Assembly: GCA_963803115.1 (NCBI GenBank)
Contig: CAWDLN010000027.1
Location: forward strand, 62,001-126,000
Origin: DATBGZ01 sp963803115
GTDB taxonomy: Bacteria > Actinomycetota > Actinomycetes > Mycobacteriales > Micromonosporaceae
DNA length: 64,000 bases
Reading direction: 5' to 3'
Each line of letters opens with the position of its first letter. Position 1 is the stretch's first letter. The position numbers were made by a program, and so were the translations under genes. The notes beneath the pieces were generated by a model that did not search any database, was not told the DNA's origin, and saw only the letters and a list, made by a program, of their open reading frames with translations. Shown here one piece after another: positions 8,265 to 18,421 of the stretch.

Positions 8265-10340
8265 TCAACGGGCCTGCTTCACCGGAAGGCCCTCATGGTC
8301 AGGCGCCAGTTCCTGTTGCCCCGGTTTGCCGGGCACATCGCCTCGGGCGACCGCCGCCGGCGCGGTATCGCGCCGAATGCCAGCCGCGGCGTATACCTCC
8401 TCTTCGTTGAGCGTCTCTCGCTCGACCAGGGCGCGGGCCAACCGGTCGAGCTCCACCCGGTGGCGCTGCAGGGTTTGTCTGGCCTCGGCGTAGCACTGCT
8501 CAACGATCCGGCGGACCTCTGTATCGACAAGCTCCCTCGTGGCGGGGGCCACGCCGTCCAAGCCGAGCGGCGACTCGCGCCCGGGTGGTGGCAGGACCGA
8601 CACCGGCCCGATCGTCTCGGACATCCCCCACCGGCCGACCATCTGACGCGCAATGCTCGTGACCTGGTCGAGGTCGTTCTCGGCTCCCGTCGTCACGTCA
8701 CCGAAGACGGTGTCCTCCGCCGCTCGCCCGCCGAGAGCCCCGACAATGCGTCCTCGGAGATAATCCGCGGAGTACCCGTACCGGTCGGTCTGTGGGCTTT
8801 GGAACGTAGCTCCGAGCGCCTGACCACGCGGAATGATGGATACCTTCCGCACCGGATCCGCACCGGGCGTGAGCATGCCGAGGAGCGCGTGGCCGGACTC
8901 GTGGAACGCGGTGCGCTCCTTCTCCTCGGACGAGAGCATGATGCCGCGAACCGTTCCCAGCACGACCTTTTCCAGCGCGTCACTGAAATCGGAGGCGGTC
9001 ACCTCGTCGTGCCCGCGCCGGGCGGCGAGCAGCGCGGCCTCGTTGACCAGGTTCTTCAGGTCGGCGCCGACCATCCCGGGCGTCGACGCCGCCACGGCTG
9101 CGAGGTCGACATCGCCGGCCAGCGGAACACCACGGACGTGCACCTCGAGGATCTTCCGGCGTCCATCCAAGTCGGGAGCGCTGACCGTGACGCGGCGGTC
9201 GAACCGACCGGGTCGCAATAGCGCCGGGTCAAGGACCTCCGGCCGGTTGGTCGCGGCGAGGACGACAACGCCCTCGTTGCCGGTGAACCCGTCCATCTCC
9301 GTCAGAATCTGGTTGAGCGTCTGTTCCCGCTCGTCCTGACCTCCGATCGACTGGGCGCCGCCGCGCGCGCGCCCGATCGCATCCAGCTCGTCGATGAATA
9401 TGATCGAGGGGGCAACCTTCTTGGCCTGGTCGAAAAGGTCACGGACCCGGCTCGCTCCAACGCCGACGATGAACTCGATGAACTCCGCGGCGGAAATTGA
9501 GAAGAACGGCACGTCCGCCTCACCGGCCACGGCTCGGGCCAGCAGTGTCTTCCCAGTGCCGGGTGGGCCAGCCAGAAGCACACCGCGAGGAATTTGTGCC
9601 CCCAGCTTGCGATACCGATCGGGATGACGCAGGAAGTCCACGATCTCCGTGACTTCGCTCTTGACGTCCTCGATGCCGGCCACGTCAGCGAACGTCGTCC
9701 GCGGACCGGCGCCCGGTTCGAACCTCCTCGCCCGCGATCGGCCGAAGCCGCCCAACCCACCACCGGCACCGCCGCCGGCGGCACGGCGCAGGAACAACAC
9801 GAGCAACCCCACCAACAGCAGCGTTGGACCGAATCCCACGAGCAACTGCTGCCACAGCGGCGTCGGCTGGTCTGGCGGATTGGCGTTGACTGGAACGCCC
9901 TTGTCCTTGAGCTGCGTGTACAGGTCGTCGGTGGCAAAAGACGGCCGTTGGGTGGTGAAGCGGTCGACCTGGTCGGCGTTTGTCGTACTCGGCGGATAGG
10001 CCACCTTCTGCTTGAACTCGCCCTCGATCGTGTCACCGGTCGAGGTGATCTCCGTGATGTTGTTTGCGTCGACCTGCGACGTAAAGAACGTGTACGAGAC
10101 CTTGGTGCGCGGCGCGGGACCGAGCATCAGCGACGCGACGATCCAGTTCACTACGAGAAGCACGAGGAGGAGCCACCAGAGCCGGGACCAGCGGGGCCGC
10201 GGGCCCGGAGTCTGGCGAGGAGCGCCCTCGACCCGCCACGGTTCGGGACGCGACGGCCGGCGACTCAGGCGTTCCCGTAGCGAGCCATCCGACGAACCTC
10301 GTTGGTCTTCCGGCTTTCGTGGGGCGTCGTTCTGCGTCAT
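8265..10340 (-). CDS. ftsH: ATP-dependent zinc metalloprotease FtsH
   Basis: Membrane-bound AAA+ protease that degrades misfolded membrane and regulatory proteins. In the 691 residues: a basic Pro-rich cytosolic N-terminus, membrane segment about 54-73, extracytoplasmic domain about 75-165, second membrane segment about 167-187 followed by a glycine-rich linker, AAA module with Walker A GPPGTGKT (about 258-265), Walker B IIFIDELDAIG, the second region of homology TNRPEVLDPALLRPGRFDRR, and the zinc site HESGH. The HExxH histidines are kept, with Ser in place of the usual Ala. The C-terminal protease helices (GDVTTGAENDL) are complete. The glycine-rich linker and long N-terminus are common in actinobacterial paralogues; this may be a second FtsH rather than the only one. 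Confidence 0.95.
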   Translation of the reverse strand: MTQNDAPRKPEDQRGSSDGSLRERLSRRPSRPEPWRVEGAPRQTPGPRPRWSRLWWLLLVLLVVNWIVASLMLGPAPRTKVSYTFFTSQVDANNITEITSTGDTIEGEFKQKVAYPPSTTNADQVDRFTTQRPSFATDDLYTQLKDKGVPVNANPPDQPTPLWQQLLVGFGPTLLLVGLLVLFLRRAAGGGAGGGLGGFGRSRARRFEPGAGPRTTFADVAGIEDVKSEVTEIVDFLRHPDRYRKLGAQIPRGVLLAGPPGTGKTLLARAVAGEADVPFFSISAAEFIEFIVGVGASRVRDLFDQAKKVAPSIIFIDELDAIGRARGGAQSIGGQDEREQTLNQILTEMDGFTGNEGVVVLAATNRPEVLDPALLRPGRFDRRVTVSAPDLDGRRKILEVHVRGVPLAGDVDLAAVAASTPGMVGADLKNLVNEAALLAARRGHDEVTASDFSDALEKVVLGTVRGIMLSSEEKERTAFHESGHALLGMLTPGADPVRKVSIIPRGQALGATFQSPQTDRYGYSADYLRGRIVGALGGRAAEDTVFGDVTTGAENDLDQVTSIARQMVGRWGMSETIGPVSVLPPPGRESPLGLDGVAPATRELVDTEVRRIVEQCYAEARQTLQRHRVELDRLARALVERETLNEEEVYAAAGIRRDTAPAAVARGDVPGKPGQQELAPDHEGLPVKQAR

Positions 10341-10362
10341 TCCCGCGTCCTACTCGTCAAAG

Positions 10363-10590
10363 TCACAGCGTGCTGCTGTAGACCTCCGCCGCCGGGTCAG
10401 CGCTAATGTCCGCGTTGCGTCCGTCCCAAACCCGGACCCGCCAGTTCCCCTCCGCCACGTCCTGGTTGGTGGCCGTCCAGCGGGCCACCTCCACGGCAGT
10501 GTCGCCGACCGTGGTCGACGGGGGAGCCAGCGTCAGCCACTCACGGCCGTCGGCATCGCCGGCTTCGACCATCACCGTGTACTCGTTCAT
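10363..10590 (-). CDS. small hypothetical protein upstream of ftsH
   Basis: A predicted 75-residue acidic protein beginning MNEYTVMVEAGDADG, without membrane segment or cysteine. It ends 22 bases before the ftsH start on the same strand, so the two may be co-transcribed. A regular alternation of hydrophobic and polar residues suggests a small beta-rich fold. I do not recognise the family. The composition (many Val, Asp and Glu with actinomycete-like third positions) looks coding. Confidence 0.55.
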   Translation of the reverse strand: MNEYTVMVEAGDADGREWLTLAPPSTTVGDTAVEVARWTATNQDVAEGNWRVRVWDGRNADISADPAAEVYSSTL

Positions 10591-11193
10591 GCCGCCTTCC
10601 CCGAATTGGGCCCACGCAATCGACGTTCCCGGCGGATCAATGCCGCCGCCTACGCGCTTAGCTCATCCAGCTAGCTTGCTGAGCCCACGCCACGGCCCCG
10701 GTGACACGATTCCCGCCAGACGATTTGCGGGCCACCGAGCACTAGCCCCGCCACGCGGTGGCCCGAGATTTCGGTCGGCCGGCCTGGTGCCATACGGACC
10801 ACCGCTCGGTTCGCCGACGCGTTTCTCGGCAACCACGGCCCTGACGCACCCCATCTTCCGGGGTGCCTACTCAGCGTAGGTCGGGCGCGCCACGCCACGA
10901 GCCATAACCAGGAACTTGAGAGCGCTGGGCCGCGGGCTCGACATCGATGGTCCTCCCCATCAGTTCCGTGGATGGTCCTTCTATTGCAGTGCTGATTCCG
11001 TGGTCGCTCGCCGGCGCCATCGATGACATCGCAGAAGCCTTGCGACGCCCGAGTGCGTCTTGGTGTACGGCCGCAAAGACCCGACACAACCGCCGGCCCC
11101 CAGACTGGTTTGTCCCCTGTGGACGACCGATCCGTGGGCGATGGAAAGCCCACACCCTTCGACCAGCGTCGCCACGGCGCCGGACCGCCCACG
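10591..11193. other. 600-bp region without a credible gene
   Basis: No reading frame here has a recognisable product or good start signals; the long leftward frame over most of it has the Arg/Ser/Pro-rich make-up of a non-coding frame. AGCTAGCT at about 10670 and AT-richer patches near 10960-11000 are the only visible details. A small RNA or decayed gene cannot be excluded. Confidence 0.4.
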
Positions 11194-12501
11194 CTAGTGG
11201 GTCGAGGCACTGTCGTCGTGCGGGGCCGCGATGCGCTGCACCAGACTTTGGGCGGCGGCGATGGCGAGATCGCGGTCATATGTCACGGCGAAGTCGTACG
11301 GCAGTCCCTCGGACGAGTCCAGCCGCAGCTCGCCGCCGGTCGGGAACTCTGGTCGCGGTCGGCGGGCGACCAGTGCCGCGCTGAAATGGGCGGCGACGAC
11401 GACCACCGCCCATTCCTGGGCTAGGGGATCACGGGTGTTCAACGAGGTGCCCCGCACACCCGGCGCCGGCATCGCGTTCATCTCGTGCCCGAAAACCGCA
11501 ATCATTAGCGTCGCTTTCGCTAGCCTGGCGTAGCGACGGGCGATAGCGGCATCGAAGTAACGAGCGTCTTCAAAGCTGGCCACCAGAACACCCGGCTCAG
11601 CGGGGTCCCCAGCCCGGTACTCGATGTGCTTGCTCAACGACCGCAGGAGTTGGCGGCTGGCCGACCGGGCGGGCCGCTGCCGGGTGACCACCTCGAATGG
11701 CGTGGCGAGGGTGGCGGGGTCGTGTCGCAAGATGGGCACGGGTGGCCCCTCGGTGGACGGCCATTGGGTAGGCAGCGGCCCTGGTCGGCCGTACCGCCAC
11801 CCCTGGCCGAGCGTGCTTCCCATCGCAAACGCCATATCTGCGTGGCGTCCAGATTCAACACCCTCCGCAAGAATGGCGGCCCCGGTCCGCTCGACCTCCG
11901 CGAGGACCCCATTTACAGTTCGGGCCACATCCAGGTCGGGCCGTCCCTGAATCAAGCGGAGGTCCAACTTGATCACGTCAGGGCGAACGAGGGGCATCAG
12001 AGCGAGGCTCCCCGGTTCAGCGCCAAGATCGTCCACGGCCACGCCGTGCCCTTCAGCCCGTGCTACGAACACCGCATTGAGCACCCCGGCTGGATCATCG
12101 GCGAGGAAGCGTTCGGTAAGTTCCACCACCACCTTTTGCCGGCGCTGCCCGGTCTGCACCGCGTCGAGAAGGTCCGGCGGGCACGCCGTGCGCAGTGACG
12201 CTGGCTCCACGTTGACGAACAGTGTGAGGTCGGACGGCATCCGCGCCAGAGACGCGGCCCGAAACGCCGCGGCCTGGCACACCCAGTCCAGTTCGGCGGC
12301 CCGCCCGACCCGGTAGGCGAAGGCAAACAGCTCCGCCGGTGACTCGAAATGTGAACTGGCGGGACCGCGGCTCAGAGCCTCGTATCCGACTACCCGCGAG
12401 GTTGCGAGCTCCACAATGGGCTGGAACACGGTGCCGACCCGACGCGTGTCCAGAATCTCGGCGAACTCAGCCTCAAGCCCCGTCGCGTCCAGCCCTCCCA
12501 T
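11194..12501 (-). CDS. EAL-domain c-di-GMP phosphodiesterase with C-terminal DICT sensory domain
   Basis: A 435-residue cytosolic protein. Residues of about 15-255 form an EAL domain with the catalytic and metal ligands in place: GYEALSRG, FVNVEP (Asn), VVELTER (Glu), VAVDDLGAEPG (two Asp), VIKLDL (Lys), ILAEGVES (Glu) and LGQGWRYGRP (Gln). It should therefore cleave cyclic di-GMP. Residues from about 285 on (TRQRPARSASRQLLRSLSKHIE, then alternating strands) resemble the DICT sensory domain found next to EAL or GGDEF modules. Start ATG 12501 is the first good Met of the domain; GTG about 12513 is possible. It lies downstream of the GGDEF gene on the same strand, so both ends of c-di-GMP turnover may be expressed together. 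Confidence 0.85.
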   Translation of the reverse strand: MGGLDATGLEAEFAEILDTRRVGTVFQPIVELATSRVVGYEALSRGPASSHFESPAELFAFAYRVGRAAELDWVCQAAAFRAASLARMPSDLTLFVNVEPASLRTACPPDLLDAVQTGQRRQKVVVELTERFLADDPAGVLNAVFVARAEGHGVAVDDLGAEPGSLALMPLVRPDVIKLDLRLIQGRPDLDVARTVNGVLAEVERTGAAILAEGVESGRHADMAFAMGSTLGQGWRYGRPGPLPTQWPSTEGPPVPILRHDPATLATPFEVVTRQRPARSASRQLLRSLSKHIEYRAGDPAEPGVLVASFEDARYFDAAIARRYARLAKATLMIAVFGHEMNAMPAPGVRGTSLNTRDPLAQEWAVVVVAAHFSAALVARRPRPEFPTGGELRLDSSEGLPYDFAVTYDRDLAIAAAQSLVQRIAAPHDDSASTH

Positions 12502-12655
12502 CGTCGCCGACACAAGCAAAAGTCTTCTCTCGACTGACCACGGGCGCCCAGTAAATATGCGATCCCGCCGACCTCGGTCACACCCAATGTGGCGTGGTAA
12601 CACAGGACTGACGAATGAGGACAGGCAAGAGTACGGCTCTCCGCGCGGGCGAGTA

Positions 12656-12913
12656 TCACCGGTACGCCGGGTGACGTAGCTGGCGGGCCGAGACGTTCAC
12701 GCTGACAAATAGGTCGTCGGCGGATCGTTCCGCTTGAAGCCTCGCCGCGCCCGCCAACGCTTGGCCGAGCCCCTGGTCGCCAAGCGCGGTGACGACAGCC
12801 ACTCCCTCGTAGGACCGCGCGATGCGTGTTGAACCCGAATGCGAAACGCCAGCATCGGCGAGGACTGCCTCGAACCCGCCGCGCGCCCCCAACACAAGCT
12901 CAACCACCGGCTG
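12656..12913 (-). pseudogene. remnant of an EAL domain directly after the GGDEF gene
   Basis: Reading on in the same frame past the TAG that ends the GGDEF gene gives QPVVELVLGARGGFEAVL, the usual opening of an EAL domain (QPIVDL...GYEAL) with the EAL triplet changed to EAV. Further on comes DDLFVSVNVSARQLRHPAYR, the NVSARQL signature of GGDEF-EAL proteins, after which the frame stops. About 85 codons remain of roughly 250. I read this as the decayed EAL half of a former GGDEF-EAL fusion. Confidence 0.7.
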
Positions 12914-15397
12914 CTAACGCACGGGGGGTCCATCGACACCCGACGGGCCATCCAATGATCCGCGCGGGATGATGCTCCGACGGTCCGCTGCGTCATCGCC
13001 ATCTCTGTACTCCCACCACCGGCCCTTGCCGTGAGCCTTGGCGGCATACAGCGCCGAGTCGGCGTCAGCCACGATGGTGGCCACCCGCTCCGGCCGATCG
13101 GCGTAGGCCACGCCGATACTAGCTCGACAGTCGAGCCTGACTCCCGCCACGGTCGCGGGGGAGGCAAGTGCCCTCGCGATTCGCTCAGCCAGCTCACGTG
13201 CCTGATCCACACTGGGCAGATTTCGCAATAGGATCGCGAACTCATCCCCGCCGAGGCGAGCGGCGAAGTCGTCGGTCCGCAGGCAACCTTCGACACGCTG
13301 AGCCACCACGGTCAACAACGCGTCGCCGACCTCATGGCCATGGCTGTCGTTGACCGCCTTGAAGTCATCAAGATCTATGAACAGTACCGCGCGCCCGACA
13401 CCCGACTTCCCCGCGGCGGGTTCAACCCGAAGCTCATCAGTGAAGCTCTGCGCGTTCGCCAGTCCTGTCAACGAGTCATGGCTGGCACGGTAGAGTAGAT
13501 CACGTTGGAGGTTGCGTTCGGTGGTCACATCGCGCAACGTACTCACCACGCCATCCACCGTCGGGTCCGCGGTGAGATCGCGTCGGTGCACCAGCACAAT
13601 GACCGTTTGACCGTCCGGCCGGACGATCGTGCCGTCAACGCCGTCTTCGACGTTCGACCAGGCCCGCTGCAATCGGCTACCCGACCCCTCGTCGTCGGAC
13701 GGGTTCCGGATAACCAACTTGCCGAAGCTACGGCCCTGAATGTTCTCGCCGAACATCGGATCGGCCGACGGCGTCGCGTAGTCTACCCGGTCGTCCCGGC
13801 TGATTAGCGTGACGTCGGTGCTGGCCAGCACCAACGTCCGGAAGTAGCGTTCGCGTTCATCCGTCTGCAGGCGAGCAACCATGGTGATGCGGTCCAACGC
13901 CGCGCGAGCCTGCTCGGCCAATAGCAGCAGCACGCTGCCGATCTCCACGAGCTGCTTGATCGGCGCCGTACACAGCAGCACCTGGCCCGCTGATGAAAAC
14001 GGCCCGGCGTGCTGGGACACGGGCACATTGCATGCCACGTTGTCTAAGTACGCGGCGAGCACGCCTGTCCCGTCTTGACGTTCAACGATGTCCATCGCCC
14101 CGACATGATCAGCGAATGCACTTCCGGCCTGCGCTTGGCGGAGGTCCACCGGCCGTCCGTACCCGTTAGCGAGGCGTACGGTGCTGGGCGCACCAGGCAC
14201 CATGCCCGCCAATGCACGTGCCACAACTTCGACCACCTCGATGCTGCTGGTAGCTAACACCAGCCCCCGCGACGCCACCTGCACCGCACGCTCACAATCC
14301 ACACGGCGCTGGTAGGCGCGGGCGAACAGCCACAATCTCGTCATGACGGCCCCGCCGACCGCAAAAGACACAGCGGCGATCGCCACCCCAGACGTCACTG
14401 CATCGGATGCAGCTTCACGGAAAAGCGCCGTTGGAGCGACCAGAAGCGCTACGGCTAGCAGCGCCAAACGACCGCTACTTGCGGGTTCACGTGCGGGACG
14501 CACAACTTCGAGTTCCACCATCGACGGAGTGAACGCGGCCGCGGCGTACAGGCCGCTGACCGCGACAAACCCCACGGTGGCAAGTCCGCTCGGCTGGCGA
14601 TCGAGTCGAAGGTATCCCGCGCCGGCGGCTAGGTCTGAAAGGAGGAAGGCAATCGCGCCCGTGCCGAGCAGTCCGCGCATAACGGTGGCAGGCCACGTCA
14701 CCACAACCCGTACCGAAACGGCGAACACAGTCACGAACCCAACCCAGCCGGCGATCGCCACCACCTGTCCCCCGGTCGTCAGCTGCGCATCCACCACCAT
14801 TGGTCGCACGACCGCGATCCAAAGCACCAAGGAACCAGCGAGGCTAAATGCGACCGTATCCAGGATCACCGGCCACTGGCGCGACGGCAGTACCGGCCGA
14901 CCCAGCCACAGCAGGCCGACCGTCAGCGGCAGATACGCAGCCAGCAGGAACGCGTCCGCCGCACCCGGCGATGAGGTCACACCGGCGTGGGCTCCCAGGC
15001 CAGCCAGAAGAATCGCGTGCCCCACACCGAGCAGCCCAGTCGCGGCCGCCAACAGCAACCACGCCACCGACCGCTGCGGCCGCACCCGGAACACCCGCAT
15101 CGTTATCACGCCGACAGCCACGGCCGCCGCGACGAGCACCACAGCGGGCCGAAGGCGATCGGCCACGCCATAGACGATGAGAAGCACGCCCGTGGTCGCT
15201 AGGTACGTTTGACTAGCGACGCTCACACCCGAGAACCCCCGTCCCCAGCGGCTAGCCACCAAGCCTAGTGCACTGCACACGGTCCTACGGACGGTCTCGG
15301 CATCGTTGCGTGGTTTGTACGTCGGGTTGGACTGACGCGACGTAACGAAGGCCCCGCCCTCACGGCGTGCCACTAGCGTGCCATTGACTTCGAGCAC
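12914..15397 (-). CDS. membrane-bound PAS-GGDEF diguanylate cyclase
   Basis: An 827-residue protein. The N-terminal 300 residues hold about eight to nine hydrophobic helices (a MASE-like membrane sensor), followed by a GAF-like region, a PAS domain about 505-625 (RYFRTLVLASTDVTLISRDD...GRSFGKLV) and a C-terminal GGDEF domain about 640-800. The active site is intact as ARLGGDEFAILL, and RTDD five residues before it fits the RxxD inhibitory site, so product feedback is likely. It makes c-di-GMP at the membrane. The start is GTG 15397; a later start before the first membrane helix is possible. An EAL remnant follows in frame after the stop, and an EAL-DICT gene follows that. Confidence 0.87.
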   Translation of the reverse strand: MLEVNGTLVARREGGAFVTSRQSNPTYKPRNDAETVRRTVCSALGLVASRWGRGFSGVSVASQTYLATTGVLLIVYGVADRLRPAVVLVAAAVAVGVITMRVFRVRPQRSVAWLLLAAATGLLGVGHAILLAGLGAHAGVTSSPGAADAFLLAAYLPLTVGLLWLGRPVLPSRQWPVILDTVAFSLAGSLVLWIAVVRPMVVDAQLTTGGQVVAIAGWVGFVTVFAVSVRVVVTWPATVMRGLLGTGAIAFLLSDLAAGAGYLRLDRQPSGLATVGFVAVSGLYAAAAFTPSMVELEVVRPAREPASSGRLALLAVALLVAPTALFREAASDAVTSGVAIAAVSFAVGGAVMTRLWLFARAYQRRVDCERAVQVASRGLVLATSSIEVVEVVARALAGMVPGAPSTVRLANGYGRPVDLRQAQAGSAFADHVGAMDIVERQDGTGVLAAYLDNVACNVPVSQHAGPFSSAGQVLLCTAPIKQLVEIGSVLLLLAEQARAALDRITMVARLQTDERERYFRTLVLASTDVTLISRDDRVDYATPSADPMFGENIQGRSFGKLVIRNPSDDEGSGSRLQRAWSNVEDGVDGTIVRPDGQTVIVLVHRRDLTADPTVDGVVSTLRDVTTERNLQRDLLYRASHDSLTGLANAQSFTDELRVEPAAGKSGVGRAVLFIDLDDFKAVNDSHGHEVGDALLTVVAQRVEGCLRTDDFAARLGGDEFAILLRNLPSVDQARELAERIARALASPATVAGVRLDCRASIGVAYADRPERVATIVADADSALYAAKAHGKGRWWEYRDGDDAADRRSIIPRGSLDGPSGVDGPPVR

Positions 15398-15967
15398 AAC
15401 CAGTGCCCAGAGGGCAGTACCGGTAGGGTCCTACCGCGACTCTCGCCCTTCCTTGGCGGACGTGCATACGTTTCCCAAGTTGACAGTCCCGTGCCGGCAC
15501 TAATGCCATTCGTACGCCAAGACTATCGACCAACACCGATCCCACGGTTACACCCAGAGATTCTGACTAGCCGCGATGCGCACGAACCAGGCACCGAGGG
15601 TCTTCCTTTGATCCCGCTGCCCTGCGCGGACTGCAGCAGTGAATCCAGCCTCCACGGCGCCGCAGGCGGGGTTGCCGGCAGTTAACCGTCCACTGTGATC
15701 AATCGTCCTCCGCTGGCACCAGAGGAAGAACCCCTCGAGCGACGAGTCAACCGGCAGCTCGAACGCCACTGCGATCACGGCGATATCGCGCAGCACCACC
15801 AGAATAACCCTGAATTGCCAAGATCTCTGGGCCGTCGCCGGTCCGTCGGAATGTGCTCCGCGCCGTCTCGGGGCACGAAACCTCGACCAATGTGGACCGT
15901 CGTCGACAACAACGACCACGATCAAGACCAGGTCAGCGGCCTTTCAACAGGTCGAAGAGCAGGGCGG
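15398..15967. other. 570-bp region upstream of the GGDEF gene and downstream of rnpB
   Basis: It holds the GGDEF gene promoter and the 3' flank of rnpB. A leftward frame at 15548-15925 would give a 125-residue product with one hydrophobic stretch, but it has no ribosome binding site or known motif, and the rightward frame over the same bases is no better. I call no gene here. One near-perfect copy of the GTCCANNNTGGAC palindrome lies at 15885-15897. Confidence 0.4.
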
Positions 15968-16374
<407 letters not shown>

Positions 16375-16398
16375 TCGCGCCTGTCAGGATACGACGCG

Positions 16399-17181
16399 AT
16401 GACCCTCATTGACGCCTGTGCCCTCGTCCTGGCCGGCTTCGCCGCGAGCATGGTGAACGCCGTGGCTGGCGGCGGCTCGCTCATCACGTTCCCCACGCTC
16501 GTCGCGATCGGTCTGCCGCCCATTCCCGCGAACGTAACGAACACGTTGGCCGTCGCGCCCGGTTACGTCGCCAGCGTCTTCGGTAGCCGCGCCGACCTCG
16601 CCGATCTTTCGCGGCGACGTGGAAGCCGCTGGCTGCTCGGCCTCCTTCCGACGGCGTTGTTGGGCACGGTGATCGGGTCCACACTTCTGCTTGCCACCCC
16701 GAGGCGGATCTTCGACTTCGTGGTGCCGTTTCTGGTGCTCGGCGCGACCATGGTGCTCGCGTTCCAGCAGCGACTGCGGGCGGTGGTCGGCCATCCCCGC
16801 GACATGTCATCACGACGCCGTACGGTCGCTCTCCAGGGCATCATCCTGCTCGCCGGCGTCTATGGCGGCTACTTCACCGCGGCGCTCGGCGTGATGCTGG
16901 TTTCCACGCTCGCCCTCGTACTCGACGAGACGCTGGCGCGCGTAACCGCGCTGAAGAACGCCATCTCCGCCGTCGTCGGCGCAGTGGCAGTGGTCGTGTT
17001 CGCACTCTTCGGGCCGGTCGACTGGGCCGCCGTCGCCATCCTCGTGCCGGCCACCATCGCCGGCGGGTACGCCGGAGCCCGGTTGGCTCGGCGGCTGCCC
17101 GCGGCCGTACTGCGGATCGTCATCGTCACGATCGGCACGATCGTCGGCATCGTCCTGCTGGTCCGCGCGCTCACCGCCTGA
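16399..17181 (+). CDS. TauE/SafE family sulfite exporter-like (TSUP) permease
   Basis: A 260-residue inner-membrane protein with about eight hydrophobic helices in two related halves. The N-terminal half carries AGFAASMVNAVAGGGSLITFPTLVAIGLPP, the hallmark AGG-G/S-loop of this family, and PANVTNTLAV follows. The second half begins VYGGYFTAALGVML. Members export sulfite, sulfoacetate or related organic anions; the substrate here is not indicated. The start is ATG 16399, just after the end of rnpB on the opposite strand; the frame upstream overlaps rnpB and is not coding. It converges on the MFS gene with a 5-base gap. Confidence 0.85.
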   Translation: MTLIDACALVLAGFAASMVNAVAGGGSLITFPTLVAIGLPPIPANVTNTLAVAPGYVASVFGSRADLADLSRRRGSRWLLGLLPTALLGTVIGSTLLLATPRRIFDFVVPFLVLGATMVLAFQQRLRAVVGHPRDMSSRRRTVALQGIILLAGVYGGYFTAALGVMLVSTLALVLDETLARVTALKNAISAVVGAVAVVVFALFGPVDWAAVAILVPATIAGGYAGARLARRLPAAVLRIVIVTIGTIVGIVLLVRALTA

Positions 17182-17186
17182 GCGGG

Positions 17187-18407
17187 TCAGACGCCCAGCG
17201 CCTCCTCGACCGTGGCCTCCAAAACGGGGCGGCGACGGGCCCACAGTGACCGCTCCCCCATCCCGGCCGCCATCAGGTGGGCGGTGGCGAGATAGACCAG
17301 GATGCCCACGCCGAGCACTCCTGCGGCGGCCCAGAACGGTGCAGCGAGCGAGACGTGCTCCGCCAGCAGACCCGCCACGACCGGGGCCGGCGCGGCGGCT
17401 CCCCATCGGATGAGGTTGAACGCGCCCGTGGTGACCCGGCGGTCCGGCGAGCCGAGGCCCAGCGCGAGGTCCGTGAGATTGGCGTTGGCCAGGCCCATGA
17501 AGAGGCCGGCGACGACCAGCGCGATCAGTGACTCGGCGAGCGAATCCGAGGTCGCGAACAGCAGCACGCACCCGAGCAGGCCGGCCATGGCCACGCCGAC
17601 GGTTTGTACATAACCGATCCGGTGCGCGATCCGGTGGCCGACGACGAGAATGCCGACCGCTAGCCCAATGCCCCAGCCGGTAAAGGCCAGTCCGAGCGGG
17701 ATCACGTCGAGGTGGAGGAAGAGCGGCGTGAACCCGAGCACCACGAAGAAGGCGAAGTTGTAGGCCGCGGTGACCGCGACGAGCGCGATGAACGCGCCCT
17801 TACGGTAGACGCCACCGAAGGCGCGCAATCGCACCGGCGTCTGCTTCTCCGCGGGGTCGCGCAGTCGCGATGCCGCGACCGCCACCGCGATGAGCATAAG
17901 GACCCCGCACACTGCGAACGGCAACCGCCAGCTCATCTCACCGAGCAGGCCGCCCAGCACTGGCCCGGTGGCGAAGCCGAGGCCGAGGACCGTCTCGAAG
18001 AGCGCCACCACCCAGTCGCGATCATTCGCCAGGGCCACCATCAACACCAACGCGGTCGCGAAGAACATCGCGTTGCCCAGCCCCCACAGGCCACGCAGGG
18101 CGGCCAACTGCCCGATGGTGTTGCTGAACGACGCGAGTATGGCCGCCGTACCGACGGTGACCACGCCAGCGATGAGCACCTTCTTGTAGCCGAAGCGGCC
18201 GGTCGCCATCACGGCCGGAATCATGCCGATAGCCATAACAGCGATGTACGCCGTGAAGAGCAGTTCCACCTGCCACGCCGTGACCCCGATCGCCTCGCCG
18301 ATGGCGGGCAGAATCGGATCCACTACCGCGATGCCGGCGATGGCGAGGTACGCCGCGATCGCCGTCGCGATGATTGCCCCTTTGTTGGGCTCGTCCCGGC
18401 GTGACAC
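17187..18407 (-). CDS. MFS transporter, drug-efflux type
   Basis: A 406-residue protein with twelve predicted membrane helices. The motif A loop between helices 2 and 3 is seen as GRFGYKKVLIAG, and helix 5 has the GPVLGGLLGEMSWR segment (motif C-like, GPxLGG) of drug/H+ antiporters. It is divergent from a MarR-type gene with two palindromic operator sites between them, the usual layout of an inducible efflux pump. I start at GTG 18407, preceded by GGAGGA though closely spaced; TTG 18434 in the same frame is the alternative and would place one operator inside the start. Substrate unknown. Confidence 0.83.
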   Translation of the reverse strand: MSRRDEPNKGAIIATAIAAYLAIAGIAVVDPILPAIGEAIGVTAWQVELLFTAYIAVMAIGMIPAVMATGRFGYKKVLIAGVVTVGTAAILASFSNTIGQLAALRGLWGLGNAMFFATALVLMVALANDRDWVVALFETVLGLGFATGPVLGGLLGEMSWRLPFAVCGVLMLIAVAVAASRLRDPAEKQTPVRLRAFGGVYRKGAFIALVAVTAAYNFAFFVVLGFTPLFLHLDVIPLGLAFTGWGIGLAVGILVVGHRIAHRIGYVQTVGVAMAGLLGCVLLFATSDSLAESLIALVVAGLFMGLANANLTDLALGLGSPDRRVTTGAFNLIRWGAAAPAPVVAGLLAEHVSLAAPFWAAAGVLGVGILVYLATAHLMAAGMGERSLWARRRPVLEATVEEALGV

Positions 18408-18421
18408 GCGTCCTCCATTAC

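Noticed and set aside
8265..10340. Inactive FtsH because of HESGH
   Set aside because: The family motif is HExxH; Ser for Ala between Glu and Gly keeps both His ligands and the Glu, so activity should be retained.
10671..11279. 202-residue leftward reading frame beside the EAL-DICT gene
   Set aside because: It overlaps the end of the EAL-DICT gene in another frame and has the Arg/Ser/Pro composition of a chance frame in GC-rich DNA.
15548..15925. 125-residue leftward reading frame upstream of the GGDEF gene
   Set aside because: No ribosome binding site, no motif, and poor coding character; the other strand is open over the same bases.
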